The notes below the pieces were generated by a model. The model was not told where the DNA came from, ran no database searches, and saw only the letters and a program-made list of their open reading frames with translations. This document shows, in pieces, positions 27,201 through 35,703 of a stretch of DNA of 44,685 nucleotides; within the stretch, counting starts at the first letter, position 1; each line of letters begins with the position of its first letter. The translations under genes were made by a program, and so were the position numbers. The stretch is from Bacteroidota bacterium (GTDB taxonomy: Bacteria; Bacteroidota; Bacteroidia; Chitinophagales; Chitinophagaceae). Location: assembly GCA_013289065.1 (NCBI GenBank), contig JABDAP010000010.1:1-44685 (forward strand), written 5' to 3'.

Positions 27201-30200
27201 TTCCCGTGGGGTCAGCAAATGCGATACTAAAGGGAACCACGCCTTCCGCATCAGTGCCCGTCATTGTATAGGTGGCCGTCCAGTTATTGCCACTGCTGTT
27301 CACGGCAGCTACCACATGGCCGGCAATAGCCACAACCGGTGTATTGATCGTTTCACTGGCTGTAAAGCTGAGCGTAACCGTATTACCCAGTTTTGCCAGG
27401 GAAGTATTGCTATTATTGGACGATATGGTTACAGGCGATAAAGCAGGCGCTGTCCGATCGAACACAACACTGCTGCTGTTGGTGGTTGCGGTTACTACAG
27501 TACCGGCATTACCTGCAAGGTCAGTGTATATGATATTAAATGCTACAATACCTTCTGCGTCTGAGCCGGTCATTGTGTAAGAAGCCATCCAAACATTTGC
27601 GGTAGTATTGACTGCCGTAACAGGCTGGCCTGCAATTGTGATGGTAGGTGTATTGATTATTTCGCTGGATATAAAACCCAGTGTAATTACATCACCGGTT
27701 TTTGCTTTCGAAGTATTGCTGTTATTAGATGCAATTGTTACTGTTGATAATGTGGGCGCGGTTTTATCTATTGTATAAGTTTCTCCAGAATAAGGAAGCG
27801 TGTTGGTAACACCCGGTATTATTCCGGTTGTATTAGCAAAATTCAGCTGAGCTGTCCCATCGCCGCTACCTGTATTTACAGTTACTGTGAAACTGCTGCT
27901 GCCTCCGGTTACTCCCGTAACCGTTGCTCCGGTTATAGCTCCTCCCATGGTTATGCTAAAATTTGATGGGGATGGGTTTGCTATTAGTGCAGATCCGAAA
28001 GAGAGGGTATAGTCAACAGTATTCGCATTGGTTATGGCTGTACCGGTTTTTGACAAAGCCGTTATGGTAGTACGGCTGGTAATAGTTATGGGATCGCCAA
28101 CTGCGGTGTTTGAATTGTACTGTGCAGTATTGCTGAGCCCACCGTCATTATATTCAGTTACCATTATCCTATAGGTAGTAGATGGGCTCAACCCAGTTAC
28201 GCCTATACCATTTGCCGTTCCATTAAAAACGCAGAACCAGCCCGTGCCCGGGATCTCAGTACCTGATCCAAATACGGTATTCGCTGTATAATCCGTTCCT
28301 GCCACAGGAGCCGGTGTTCCGGTGTTACTTGCTTTCATAAACACCGCTCTTTTAGCGCCACTACCATTGGTCCAGGAGAAAGTAGTGCTTATACCGGTAA
28401 GTGCAGTTAGATTTATAGCTGTTGCCTGTGTTACCGGCGCCGCTATCAATGTATTGCGGTATATAGAAATAGTGGATTGACTGGGCAGTTGATTTCCCAT
28501 AACAATATCTGGCCTGCCATCACCATTCAGGTCTGTGGCGAGTGTGCTCCATGGCTGAGATGATGCGGGTAGGTCGATCCTCGTTCCGAAACTGGTGGCG
28601 CCACCGGTGCTGGTATTGGGATATATATATGTATGATAACCAGGACTCGCATCGCGCGTACCCGAAATCAGGTCTGGTTTTCCGTCGCCGTTCAGGTCTG
28701 CCAGGCCAACGGCGATATTAGCACCTGTTACATTGAGTTGTGTTGTGCTGAGATTGGTTAACGCACCGCCGGTTGAGTTTTTTGTATATGCGAAAATTTG
28801 GGTGGCTGAGCTACCACCCGCACTGGCTACAAAGTCAGTCAGGCCGTCGCCATTCAAGTCGCCGGGTACAAAACTCCATGGGGCCTGCGGTCCAGTTATT
28901 TCGACGGCAGCTGCAAAACTGATGTTGCCGACAGTGCTTGTATTGCGAAGCAAGACGACCTTGCCAGGCGAGCCGTTAATATCACGGCCGGCAATGATAT
29001 CGAGTTTGCCATCATTATCAATATCAGCCAGGGCCAGGTTATACAGGGCATCTGTTGCCGAAATCTGGTAATCCTGTTTTGCAGCAAAACTCACTGCATT
29101 TATGTTAGTGCTTGTATTGCGAAGAACAGATACGCTCGAACCAAGGTTATTGGAAGTAACTATATCCGGTTTTCCATCACCGTCCAGATCACCCGTAGCG
29201 ACACCGATGGGGCCCATACCGGTTGCAAAACTTCCTGTAAGCGTAAACGCTGTGCTAAGTATACCCGTTCCGCTGTTCAGGAATACTCCAACAGTACTTA
29301 GGTTGAACGATGGCACTACCAGATCGAGCCAGCCGTTCCCGTCAAGGTCTACAATAGAAACATAGCGGGGGTCATCAAAATTAGTTGTGGGTGTAAACAC
29401 AGTGGGTGCACCAAATGATATCGGCCCACTGATGGTTGATATATTGGGCAGGATGATCAGGCTGTTACCGTTAGAGTTGGTCACAACCAGTTCTGGTTTT
29501 CCATCACCTGTCAAATCACCCGCCGCCAGGCCATATAGCTGGCCGGTTACACTGAAAATGGACTGTTGTACAAAGTCTGTAGCAGCAAGCGTGGATTTGT
29601 TAGGCGTGAATGCCGGCACAAACATGTTCGGGCTTGAAGTCGATAATGTATTACCTCGATTCAGTACTGATATCGGTCCATACGAAGCGTTTATCGGAAC
29701 CTTGGCTGTCAATGAAGTGGTACTTGCTGCCGTAATTGTTGCGGTAACGGTACCAAACTCAACGGTATTATTGGTTGTGGTGGAGTTGAATCCCGTACCA
29801 TTAATTACAACACTGCCGCTGGACGGTAAAGCGGTCAGTGGAGAGAAGGAACTGATGGTGGGCGCAAACTGTGGTGAACCGCGGTAAATACCGATGGTGG
29901 CTGTATTACCGGTAGGCACCAGGATATCGGGTATCCCATCGCCATTCATATCCGTTGTAATAATGTTGTATCCGAGTGCCGCATCGCCTGAAGCATACTC
30001 GATGGGCGAACTGAAACTGATATTGTCTCCCACACTTGTATTGTACAATACGGCGATCCGGAACCTGGAACCTGCTGTTCCGAAATCCTTGCCCAGGCCG
30101 AAGACCAGGTCGGGCAGCCCGTCGCCGTTCATATCGGCTAAGGACGCAGAGGTCTGTGGATAAGGAGCTGTGCCTATCTGTTGGGTCGTAACGCTGAAAG

Positions 30201-31407
30201 TGAAGCTGCCTATGGTGCTGGTGTTTCTCAAAATAGCGAAGGAAGTGGCATTGGCACTATTGCCATCCGTAACAATCATATCAGGCTTGCCATCATTATT
30301 AAGATCACCTACTACTACGAAACTGGCATTATGGAAAGGTGCGCCGGAGCTAAATGCATCAACTGATTGGTCGCTGGCGAAACTGATGGAACCGGGGGTA
30401 CTTGTATTCTGGTAAAAATGAATTTCGTTTGAACTGCCGTGTGGGGCAATGATCTCCGGTTTTCCATCACCGTCAAGATCGGCCGCTATCAGTTGGGTCG
30501 CTTGAAAAAGTGTTCCTGTCATAGTGATTCCGGAACCAACAGTAATAGCGGTTGGCGTGGAAGTAGTATTAGGATATGCAAAAATCTGCAAGCTGGCGTA
30601 AGCCGATATTGCAATATCGGGTTTCCCGTCCAGGTCAAAATCGGATATGACTGTGCCGGTAGGGGATAACGCAGATGGAATGATCGAACTGCTGAAACTA
30701 AGGCTTCCATTATTTTTCAGGATAACAAATGCATTGGCATCTTTGCCAGGCACTACAACATCAGGCAATCCATCTCCATTAAGATCACCAAAAGAGATCT
30801 GGCCGTCAGAGCCTGACAGGCCGCCTGCAACCGTAAGAGTAATCAGGGAACCCAAAGTAATAGTGTTGGTCGTAGTTGTGTTGGAACGGATGTACACTTT
30901 GTTATCGCCAGGGCTGCCGCTTGTCATGACCAGGTCGGGTTTTCCGTCATTGTTGAGGTCTTCTGCACCCATACTGTATAACCTTGGAGATATACCGCTA
31001 ACAAGATTAGCCTGAAAGGTCACATCAGCAGCAATGAGCCCGGGTTTATTGGGAGAGAATACCGGTGTGAAGAACTGGGAACCTGTTGCTGAGAGATTGG
31101 TTCCAAGGTTAAGAACATTGATGCGGCCATAAACAGCGCCTGTAGGTACGGTCACGCTAAGGTTGGTGGCCGAAGCGGCAGTAACAGTTGCTTTTACGGT
31201 ACCGAAGAAAACAATATTGTTTGCAGGAGTGGTATTGAAATTAGTTCCTGCAATAGTTACCGTTGCACCAACCGAAGCGCTTGTTGGTGAAATAGAACCG
31301 ATAGTTGGCTGTGCAAAGGCTTTTTGCGAAAAAAATATTGTCAGGAACAAACAGGATACTATCACCCTGCCTGCCCTGGTATTCTGGATATGGATTAAGA
31401 GATTCAT
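24280..31407 (-). CDS. giant T9SS-exported repeat protein: TIG + FG-GAP/VCBS + Ig-like repeats + type B sorting domain
   Basis: A 2375-aa secreted protein. A signal peptide (residues 1-33, ending AFAQ) is followed by two copies of a module made of an IPT/TIG domain (about 33-120 and 516-600) plus a FG-GAP/VCBS block with repeated DLNGDGKPD calcium-loop motifs (about 120-510 and 600-985). An Fn3-like unit follows (about 990-1120), then an Ig-like unit, seven tandem Ig-like repeats of about 103 aa (1215-1934), a cadherin-like domain, an Ig-like domain, a PKD domain (about 2120-2200) and a C-terminal gliding-motility-type sorting domain (YLPNVFTPNGDGQND at 2286, then FNRWG, ending VTLIR). It is likely a surface adhesin handled by the neighbouring PorP/SprF protein. 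The ATG overlaps the stop of the upstream small gene. Confidence 0.93.
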   Translation of the reverse strand: MNLLIHIQNTRAGRVIVSCLFLTIFFSQKAFAQPTIGSISPTSASVGATVTIAGTNFNTTPANNIVFFGTVKATVTAASATNLSVTVPTGAVYGRINVLNLGTNLSATGSQFFTPVFSPNKPGLIAADVTFQANLVSGISPRLYSMGAEDLNNDGKPDLVMTSGSPGDNKVYIRSNTTTTNTITLGSLITLTVAGGLSGSDGQISFGDLNGDGLPDVVVPGKDANAFVILKNNGSLSFSSSIIPSALSPTGTVISDFDLDGKPDIAISAYASLQIFAYPNTTSTPTAITVGSGITMTGTLFQATQLIAADLDGDGKPEIIAPHGSSNEIHFYQNTSTPGSISFASDQSVDAFSSGAPFHNASFVVVGDLNNDGKPDMIVTDGNSANATSFAILRNTSTIGSFTFSVTTQQIGTAPYPQTSASLADMNGDGLPDLVFGLGKDFGTAGSRFRIAVLYNTSVGDNISFSSPIEYASGDAALGYNIITTDMNGDGIPDILVPTGNTATIGIYRGSPQFAPTISSFSPLTALPSSGSVVINGTGFNSTTTNNTVEFGTVTATITAASTTSLTAKVPINASYGPISVLNRGNTLSTSSPNMFVPAFTPNKSTLAATDFVQQSIFSVTGQLYGLAAGDLTGDGKPELVVTNSNGNSLIILPNISTISGPISFGAPTVFTPTTNFDDPRYVSIVDLDGNGWLDLVVPSFNLSTVGVFLNSGTGILSTAFTLTGSFATGMGPIGVATGDLDGDGKPDIVTSNNLGSSVSVLRNTSTNINAVSFAAKQDYQISATDALYNLALADIDNDGKLDIIAGRDINGSPGKVVLLRNTSTVGNISFAAAVEITGPQAPWSFVPGDLNGDGLTDFVASAGGSSATQIFAYTKNSTGGALTNLSTTQLNVTGANIAVGLADLNGDGKPDLISGTRDASPGYHTYIYPNTSTGGATSFGTRIDLPASSQPWSTLATDLNGDGRPDIVMGNQLPSQSTISIYRNTLIAAPVTQATAINLTALTGISTTFSWTNGSGAKRAVFMKASNTGTPAPVAGTDYTANTVFGSGTEIPGTGWFCVFNGTANGIGVTGLSPSTTYRIMVTEYNDGGLSNTAQYNSNTAVGDPITITSRTTITALSKTGTAITNANTVDYTLSFGSALIANPSPSNFSITMGGAITGATVTGVTGGSSSFTVTVNTGSGDGTAQLNFANTTGIIPGVTNTLPYSGETYTIDKTAPTLSTVTIASNNSNTSKAKTGDVITLGFISSEIINTPTITIAGQPVTAVNTTANVWMASYTMTGSDAEGIVAFNIIYTDLAGNAGTVVTATTNSSSVVFDRTAPALSPVTISSNNSNTSLAKLGNTVTLSFTASETINTPVVAIAGHVVAAVNSSGNNWTATYTMTGTDAEGVVPFSIAFADPTGNVGSTVTGTTNNSNIVYDITAPTLSPVTIASANSNSVKAKTGDLITLGFSSNENIIPSVTIAGHTVSAVNTGGNNWTASYTMTATDAEGIIAFSIAYTDASSNVGTIVTATSNNSSVVFDRTAPTLSAVTIVSNNTNVSRAKTGNIITLNFTADEAILAPVVSVATHSITAVNISGNAWSASYTMTGTDSEGTIPLSISFSDSSGNAGATVVTTTNSSSVVFDKTIPTLTSVMIVSNNTNTVWAKPGNIITVNFTASEAILVPIMTIAAHSITAVNTTANAWTAAYTMTAADIEGTIPFNIAFADISGNAGVSVSATTNSSGVVFDKTVPALSSVIIASGNNNTAYAKAGDVVIVSLTGTETLLLPIMTIATHTITSVNITGNAWTASYTMTGTDAEGGIPFSIAFTDQAGNAGISVTGTTDNSKVVYDITNPVLSVVSIGSNNAISSVANPGNTVAITFTASEAVLTPTVTLAGHTISATNTGNNTWAAAYTMQATDKEGTIDYEIVFRDIAGNMGTAVTATTNGSKVVFSAPGPNFAGGSNQGLTICIDAALSDINSLLRVFDNSSSTTITWSVLTAPAHGSLSGFNTTAVTNGGMITPAGLGYQPFAGYSGTDAFTVRVSDGTFSATTTIGVTVSALPSGSITSTGGTVLCTGSSLTLTASGGNTYKWFKDGALITGNSSSQLIITAPAIYTAIIVNAAGCETPAANSITVTQLQQPKAAFTPDVNSCINLPLQFTNASSITNSGTVSYLWNDGKGLTSTAISPSFSYTQTGTYNVKLKVIPQACPALADSITKPITTVDAAPGIRNPVTDVVKNQLTPLTVRELPGATYQWSPATFLLVPNVASPTIIATAEQEYLISQKVPSGCITVDTLLVRVQDNTSAYLPNVFTPNGDGQNDILMPNLVGVKQLRFFRIFNRWGKMLFETTNIGVGWDGRYKGILQPLDTYTWSIEGYDGNGSFVKRQGSVTLIR
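25605..27765 (-). repeat. seven tandem ~309-bp repeats encoding Ig-like domains
   Basis: Seven consecutive units inside the giant adhesin gene each encode about 103 aa. The pattern is PTLSxVTI-SNN, then an AKxG-ITLxFTASE strand, an AGHxITAVN strand, the WTASYTMTGTDAEG motif, and TDxAGNxG before TTNSSxVVFD. Unit 7 (nearest the C-terminus) is the most diverged and unit 3 has a small deletion in the ASE region. The nucleotide identity between units is clearly high by eye, so slippage or recombination could change copy number. Confidence 0.85.
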
Positions 31408-31586
31408 AAGCGGGTCAGTTTTGGGTTTTGGTTTTTAATGATCTGCATGGAGATATTTTTCCCTTTGGATGCGTCAAGCTCTTTCATTTTCAGGTCGTAC
31501 CAGAGCCAGATGAATATCAGCGCCAGTATAAAAGCCAGTATAAGGGCTATGAGTGTGATCGTTGCAGTAGATGGCTTTAGCCTCAT
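31404..31586 (-). CDS. small single-pass membrane protein, 60 aa
   Basis: A short protein with one strong membrane helix (residues about 9-30, TLIALILAFILALIFIWLWY) flanked by a basic N-terminus and a polar, Lys-rich C-terminal half. It overlaps the giant adhesin gene by 4 bp (ATGA), which supports its being real and translated first in the operon. No family recognised. It could be an inner membrane accessory of the adhesin unit; there is no direct evidence for that. Confidence 0.55.
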   Translation of the reverse strand: MRLKPSTATITLIALILAFILALIFIWLWYDLKMKELDASKGKNISMQIIKNQNPKLTRL

Positions 31587-31651
31587 AACAGTATCGGGTT
31601 GCTTTATGAGCTAAAGTTTCCGAACTAAGCGAGGGTTTTGCAAATTTTCAG

Positions 31652-31690
31652 CGTGAGAATGTCGTGACAGCGGGTGTGACAAAAGCGTGA
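31652..31690. promoter_or_regulatory. four helically phased GTGA direct repeats, candidate operator
   Basis: The word CGTGA or TGTGA occurs at 31652, 31663, 31675 and 31686, spaced 11, 12 and 11 bp, about one DNA turn each. This puts the sites on one helix face about 65-105 bp upstream of the start of the small membrane protein that heads the adhesin operon. Two further CGTGA copies fall inside the inverted repeat at 31718 and 31739. Such an array fits a cooperatively bound regulator, but no binding protein is identified. Confidence 0.35.
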
Positions 31691-31715
31691 TAATGTATGA
31701 TGGTAGTGGCAATCA

Positions 31716-31780
31716 ATCGTGAGTCGTCAGTTGTGGATCGTGAGTTCACTGATGACAATTCACGACTGACGGCTCACGAT
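31716..31780. repeat. large imperfect inverted repeat between regulator and adhesin operon
   Basis: The 16-bp arms ATCGTGAGTCGTCAGT (31716-31731) and ACTGACGGCTCACGAT (31765-31780) pair with one mismatch. A nested 9-bp pair, TCGTGAGTT (31738-31746) with AATTCACGA (31757-31765), also has one mismatch. The right arm touches the stop codon of the TPR-LuxR gene, so the structure could end that gene's transcript, although no U tract follows. The GTGAGTCGT wording looks like interspersed repeats found in Chitinophagaceae genomes (impression only). Confidence 0.6.
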
Positions 31781-33453
31781 CAGATATGCATGATGATATC
31801 TTCAAGGCTTGTTTCTTCTCCAAGGTTCAATTTTTTCTTTACCCGGCTCCGCAACTGGCGAATGGCATCCGTTCCGATACCGAGCATGGCAGCCATTTCT
31901 TTACCGGATAAGCTGAGTTTGCTCAGCACGATAAACCTGGTTTCAGCGGGTGTAAGACCGGGTATCTTTTCTTTGAGGCGCTCGAGAAAGCCGGGATGCG
32001 CTTTTTCAAAAAGGTCGCGGAAATATTCCCAGTCGCTGTCGGTGAGTATGGTGCTGTGTCTTAACTGCTGGAGGGTTTCATTGGTTTCATTGCCATGCTG
32101 TTGTTCGAGCAGCTCGAGCAGTGCATTTTTTTCGGATATATTTCTGGCAAAATCGCTTAGTTGTTTCGATGCTGTTTTCAACTCCTCGTTCTGCAGCCGG
32201 TATTTTTTCCGTTGTTCTTTATAGATATATATGGCAATGCCCATCAGCAGCAGCACAATGCCAATTAATATATCTCTCTCCAGCATATTAAGCTTTCTCT
32301 GGTTCTCGATGCTATCCATATCCGACCGGTATTTTTCCAGGTCTACTTTCTGCCTCGCCCGCAATAGCTGGAGGGCATTAAGTTTGCGCGCCATACTGTC
32401 TTTTACATATAAGGCAGAATCAAGGTACCTCGTAGCAAGCGCAGTACTTCCTTCGGCGGCATAGAGTTTAGATAAAAGGGGATACAATGACTGTAAACGC
32501 TGGTACTGGCCAGATCGGTATACATATTGCCTTGCATTTGACAATTCATGATCTGCTTTGAACAGGTTGCCCCGCTGCAAGCTGATATCTCCCAATACCA
32601 TAAGAGATCCGGAAGCAAGCCCCCAGTCTGTATTTTTCAATGCAATCGTTACATCTTTTTCGAGTAACGGCACAGCAATATCGAACTGTCTGCGGAGAAA
32701 TGCATTGTATCCAAGGTTGCCGCTGCTGATTCCCTGCCAGGCATCGTTGTTTTCTTTAACAGCCAGTGCATGGGCTCCCTTCAAATAATAATCCGATGAA
32801 TCAAGTCTGCCAAGTTTCTGGTAAGAAAGCCCCAATGTATTGAGAATGATAATGCGTAAAGCCGGCGGATACAACTTAAACGGTGGTTCGGCCTCAAGTG
32901 CCAACCGGTTATACCTGATGGACTCTTCAAAATCATTAAATACATAGTATTCATCTGCCATCTGATACAGGCAGTTCTGTTTATGCGGGAATTCGTTAGG
33001 AGAAAGATCCTTAATAAGGTTATAAACACGCTGATGATGTTCGAAAGCCACTTCATAATGATTCAGCGTAGTGAAATTATACAGCGCTGCCATATTCTCT
33101 GCAAGCGCTTCTGCCCAAACTTTCTTTCTTTGGATGGCTTCTTTTTTTACGCTGTCTAAAATTGCCAATACTTTTCGAGGCGGAAAATATTGCCGGTAAT
33201 AAAAATAATGTGCATATAAAAGAGAGACTTCCATCTGCAAGTCGTCATCGTGATGTTGATTGGCAACCTGCCGGATGCTGTCGATCTTTGCGAAAATAAC
33301 AGCTGAGTCTTCATATTGTAATGTAGAATGATAAAAGGGCAGTAATAGCTTAATTCTTTGTGCAGAGGTTTTGGATGCAAGATATTCATAACGGTTCTGC
33401 GCCAGGCCTGTGAAGGAAAGGAGGGTAAAAAATATAAGGTAAAAAATCTTCAA
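31780..33453 (-). CDS. TPR-transmembrane-LuxR-type HTH regulator
   Basis: A 557-aa protein. It has a signal peptide or N-terminal anchor (residues 1-18), TPR-like helical repeats from about 30 to 360, a transmembrane helix (about 392-410, ILIGIVLLLMGIAIYIY), a coiled coil, and a C-terminal LuxR/GerE-like helix-turn-helix (about 500-550: LTPAETRFIVLSKLSLSGKE, then a GIGTDAIRQLRSRVKKKLNL recognition helix region). This layout is common in Bacteroidota, where the periplasmic TPRs sense an unknown signal and the cytoplasmic HTH binds DNA. It is encoded directly upstream of, and in line with, the adhesin operon and its phased GTGA array, making that operon a plausible target. Confidence 0.85.
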   Translation of the reverse strand: MKIFYLIFFTLLSFTGLAQNRYEYLASKTSAQRIKLLLPFYHSTLQYEDSAVIFAKIDSIRQVANQHHDDDLQMEVSLLYAHYFYYRQYFPPRKVLAILDSVKKEAIQRKKVWAEALAENMAALYNFTTLNHYEVAFEHHQRVYNLIKDLSPNEFPHKQNCLYQMADEYYVFNDFEESIRYNRLALEAEPPFKLYPPALRIIILNTLGLSYQKLGRLDSSDYYLKGAHALAVKENNDAWQGISSGNLGYNAFLRRQFDIAVPLLEKDVTIALKNTDWGLASGSLMVLGDISLQRGNLFKADHELSNARQYVYRSGQYQRLQSLYPLLSKLYAAEGSTALATRYLDSALYVKDSMARKLNALQLLRARQKVDLEKYRSDMDSIENQRKLNMLERDILIGIVLLLMGIAIYIYKEQRKKYRLQNEELKTASKQLSDFARNISEKNALLELLEQQHGNETNETLQQLRHSTILTDSDWEYFRDLFEKAHPGFLERLKEKIPGLTPAETRFIVLSKLSLSGKEMAAMLGIGTDAIRQLRSRVKKKLNLGEETSLEDIIMHI

Positions 33454-33513
33454 GTAGCCTGTATTTTAGGCCCCAAGTAAATAAATTGATCCGGATATCG
33501 GAAGCCCTTGATA

Positions 33514-33521
33514 CAAACTTA
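33514..33521 (-). promoter_or_regulatory. Bacteroidota-type -7 box for the TPR-LuxR gene
   Basis: Reading the minus strand, TAAGTTTG matches the Bacteroidota -7 consensus TAnnTTTG exactly and lies about 60 bp upstream of the ATG at 33453. The expected -33 TTG is not clear: the nearest equivalent reads CTG. The 242-bp gap (33454-33695) otherwise holds no gene I can support. Confidence 0.4.
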
Positions 33522-33695
33522 TTTAATATATGCTGTAGTCTCAGGTTAACGGTTATTTTTTTTACTCAAAAGATCAGATGTTTTCCACACACTTCTGCCT
33601 GCTGATTATCCGACGTGGCAATCATTGATGAAGACATTTCTTTCTATGATAACGATACGATATCTACAATGTTTGTAAGAATTATTCCTCTTATC

Positions 33696-33959
33696 TTATG
33701 GTTTTTTTGGAGCCGGTGGTTTAGGCAATGGCTGGCCTTCTCCATTGATATCTTTTACGATGCCTCTGTTGCGGCGGCGCGCTTCAGCAAGATGCTTTTC
33801 GTGCGCTTTTTTAAAACGAAAATGCAGGAGATCATTTCCGCTTGATTTTACATGTTCCGTCTGCGCTTTTAATTCAGCTGCGGGCGGGCGTTTTTCCTGC
33901 GCATTGGCTGCAGTGCCTAAGAGAACGGCACCTAACAGTAACGATATTATCTTTTTCAT
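33696..33959 (-). CDS. small secreted basic, proline-rich protein, 87 aa
   Basis: The signal peptide MKKIISLLLGAVLLGTAANA is followed by a 67-residue mature protein rich in Lys, Arg, Glu and His with a Pro-rich end (PLPKPPAPKKP). No family recognised. It stands 88 bp downstream of the hydrolase gene with no obvious shared function. A clear signal peptide and a normal ATG start support it as a real gene. Confidence 0.6.
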   Translation of the reverse strand: MKKIISLLLGAVLLGTAANAQEKRPPAAELKAQTEHVKSSGNDLLHFRFKKAHEKHLAEARRRNRGIVKDINGEGQPLPKPPAPKKP

Positions 33960-34047
33960 GATCTATTTTTTAAGGTGAGTATTATAATGGTTACCTGCTA
34001 ATATCATACCACCCCAATCATCTATCAATCGAAATTTGGATAATTGC

Positions 34048-34998
34048 CTATTTTAATACGATTTTATTTTTGAAAAGTTCCTCATAGAGGAAATCAGCGG
34101 CTGATTGTCCTGCATCGCGCCAACGATCGCGTGTTTTGGCGCTGACAGGGAAGAGGGGATTAAAGTGTTTTTGCAGTTCGTGAGAATATCCTTCATATAC
34201 TTTAACACTGTTGGGAATATTTTTTTTTGTTGCCGCTTCGTGAATTGCCATGCTTCCATACATTGCCGTGTCTGTGTTTTTATGACCGGGGGCAACCAGT
34301 TTGTCCTTACTTCCATATGCACTAAAAATGGGAACGCGGCCATTCTGTAACCAATCGATCTTAAATATTCCTCCCCAGAAATTGACCACTGCGGCAATAC
34401 CGGCAGGGTTTGGCTTTGCTGAAAATGTTTCAGCCCCCGGCAACCCGGCATAACCGGCTAACTGCAAAGAACCGGTATAAGCCATCTGCAATGCAATGAT
34501 GCCGCCGGCTGAATTTCCTGCAACAATGATATGGCTAGTATCTATCCTGTATAAAGCGGCATTTTTTTTGAAAAAAGCAACAGCTTCTTCTACGGCCTGA
34601 ACGGCTTCGTAACAGCCTTTTTTCAGTTCTGCAAATTTTAAAAGGGGATTCTTTTTGCTTAAGGGATAATTTAATCCTGCTGATACATAACCACGCATGC
34701 CAAACATCTTACTCCATAGTTGTACACCTTTCGCTTTTTTAGAACCGAATTTAAAACCACCTCCATGCAGCCAGATGATCAATGGCCTTTGTAAAATACT
34801 GTCACCGGAAGGTTCATAAAGATCGAACAGGTAAGCATTCTTTTTTGCATGATCGTTCGGAACGTTCAAATAAGAAATATTTTTTTGAATGACCAGTTTT
34901 GAAAATACTTCGTCTCTATATCGAACGGGTTTTATTGTCTGGCCATAACCATTCGATGCTGCAAAAGTTAAGAGACAGTATAACAGATATCTGAACAT
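34048..34998 (-). CDS. secreted alpha/beta hydrolase (carboxylesterase/HSL-like)
   Basis: A 316-aa esterase-type hydrolase with a signal peptide (residues 1-20). The oxyanion HGGG motif is at 78-81 and the nucleophile elbow GNSAG at 161-165 (Ser163). The acid is likely in GSKDKLVAPG and the His in GYSHELQKHF near the C-terminus. The family removes or transfers acyl/acetyl esters. It starts 34 bp downstream of the phosphopantetheinyl transferase gene in the same direction, so it may be the last gene of the lipid operon and act on its ester product; that link is inference. Confidence 0.85.
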   Translation of the reverse strand: MFRYLLYCLLTFAASNGYGQTIKPVRYRDEVFSKLVIQKNISYLNVPNDHAKKNAYLFDLYEPSGDSILQRPLIIWLHGGGFKFGSKKAKGVQLWSKMFGMRGYVSAGLNYPLSKKNPLLKFAELKKGCYEAVQAVEEAVAFFKKNAALYRIDTSHIIVAGNSAGGIIALQMAYTGSLQLAGYAGLPGAETFSAKPNPAGIAAVVNFWGGIFKIDWLQNGRVPIFSAYGSKDKLVAPGHKNTDTAMYGSMAIHEAATKKNIPNSVKVYEGYSHELQKHFNPLFPVSAKTRDRWRDAGQSAADFLYEELFKNKIVLK

Positions 34999-35032
34999 TA
35001 TTGATCAATGCGTAATAAGAAAGAAAATGCGT

Positions 35033-35701
35033 TCATATTGAACCTGACAGAAACGAATAAGCTACGTAATGTCCGTGATGCGCTATTGAAACAGGAAGCT
35101 TTAGTTGATGGTCACCCTCAAAAATAACCGGATAGCCTGCGGTTGTTTCTTCTATCCTCAGATCTTTGCCGGGGAATAAGTTATTCAGTTTATTCAACAG
35201 AAACATCCGGACTGTTTTTGACTGATGAGCAGCATCGGCCTGCTCAATTGCCTGAATACCCCACCAGGTATGCTCGAAATTTTCATCTTCACTTACTACC
35301 GTGGCAATCAGTTCATGATGCATCTTTGACCTGAAATAAAAAGCAGCGGACCCGAAAATGAAATTTCCTGAGTAGCAGCATTCGCCTGATGCGCAACCTT
35401 GCCATTGTGCATCTTTAAATGAGTTTACTTCCTGCTCTGCAGGAAAGTTGATATGCTGGATGATAATTTTTGTTGGAGAAAATAACAGGCCGGAAGATCC
35501 CCGTTTGAGATATTTATAAGCAGATTCTTTTATGGACCATAAGAGCCATACAAAATGCTCAAACGGCATTTGTGCAAATGCCCGGGCATGGTAAAGCTCC
35601 TGCTCCGAGGCAGAAAGGATCTTAGTGTAAAAACGGCTGTCGTTGCTACGTTGTTTGTTGATCATGCCTAATGCTATAATATCATTTCCGGCACTTTGCA
35701 T
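35033..35701 (-). CDS. 4'-phosphopantetheinyl transferase
   Basis: This enzyme transfers the phosphopantetheine arm from CoA to the serine of an acyl carrier protein, here most likely the adjacent one. The family motifs are an N-terminal GNDIIALG (Asp7) and WSIKESAYKYLKR (from W55, with Glu59 and Lys63). It is 222 aa from the ATG at 35701, which is 2 bp after the ACP stop. A longer in-frame start at 35740 would overlap the ACP gene and adds 13 residues before the conserved GxDI start, so I reject it. Tight coupling with the ACP gene supports the pairing. Confidence 0.87.
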   Translation of the reverse strand: MQSAGNDIIALGMINKQRSNDSRFYTKILSASEQELYHARAFAQMPFEHFVWLLWSIKESAYKYLKRGSSGLLFSPTKIIIQHINFPAEQEVNSFKDAQWQGCASGECCYSGNFIFGSAAFYFRSKMHHELIATVVSEDENFEHTWWGIQAIEQADAAHQSKTVRMFLLNKLNNLFPGKDLRIEETTAGYPVIFEGDHQLKLPVSIAHHGHYVAYSFLSGSI

Positions 35702-35703
35702 GT

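Noticed and set aside
25605..27765. CRISPR array
   Set aside because: The repeat period is about 309 bp, the repeats are in frame and encode Ig-like domains; there are no short repeats with unique spacers.
28733..31015. Several open frames of 80-166 codons on the + strand opposite the giant adhesin gene
   Set aside because: They mirror the codon pattern of the repeat-rich gene on the other strand, have no recognisable domains, and stop and start at repeat borders. They are shadows of the real gene.
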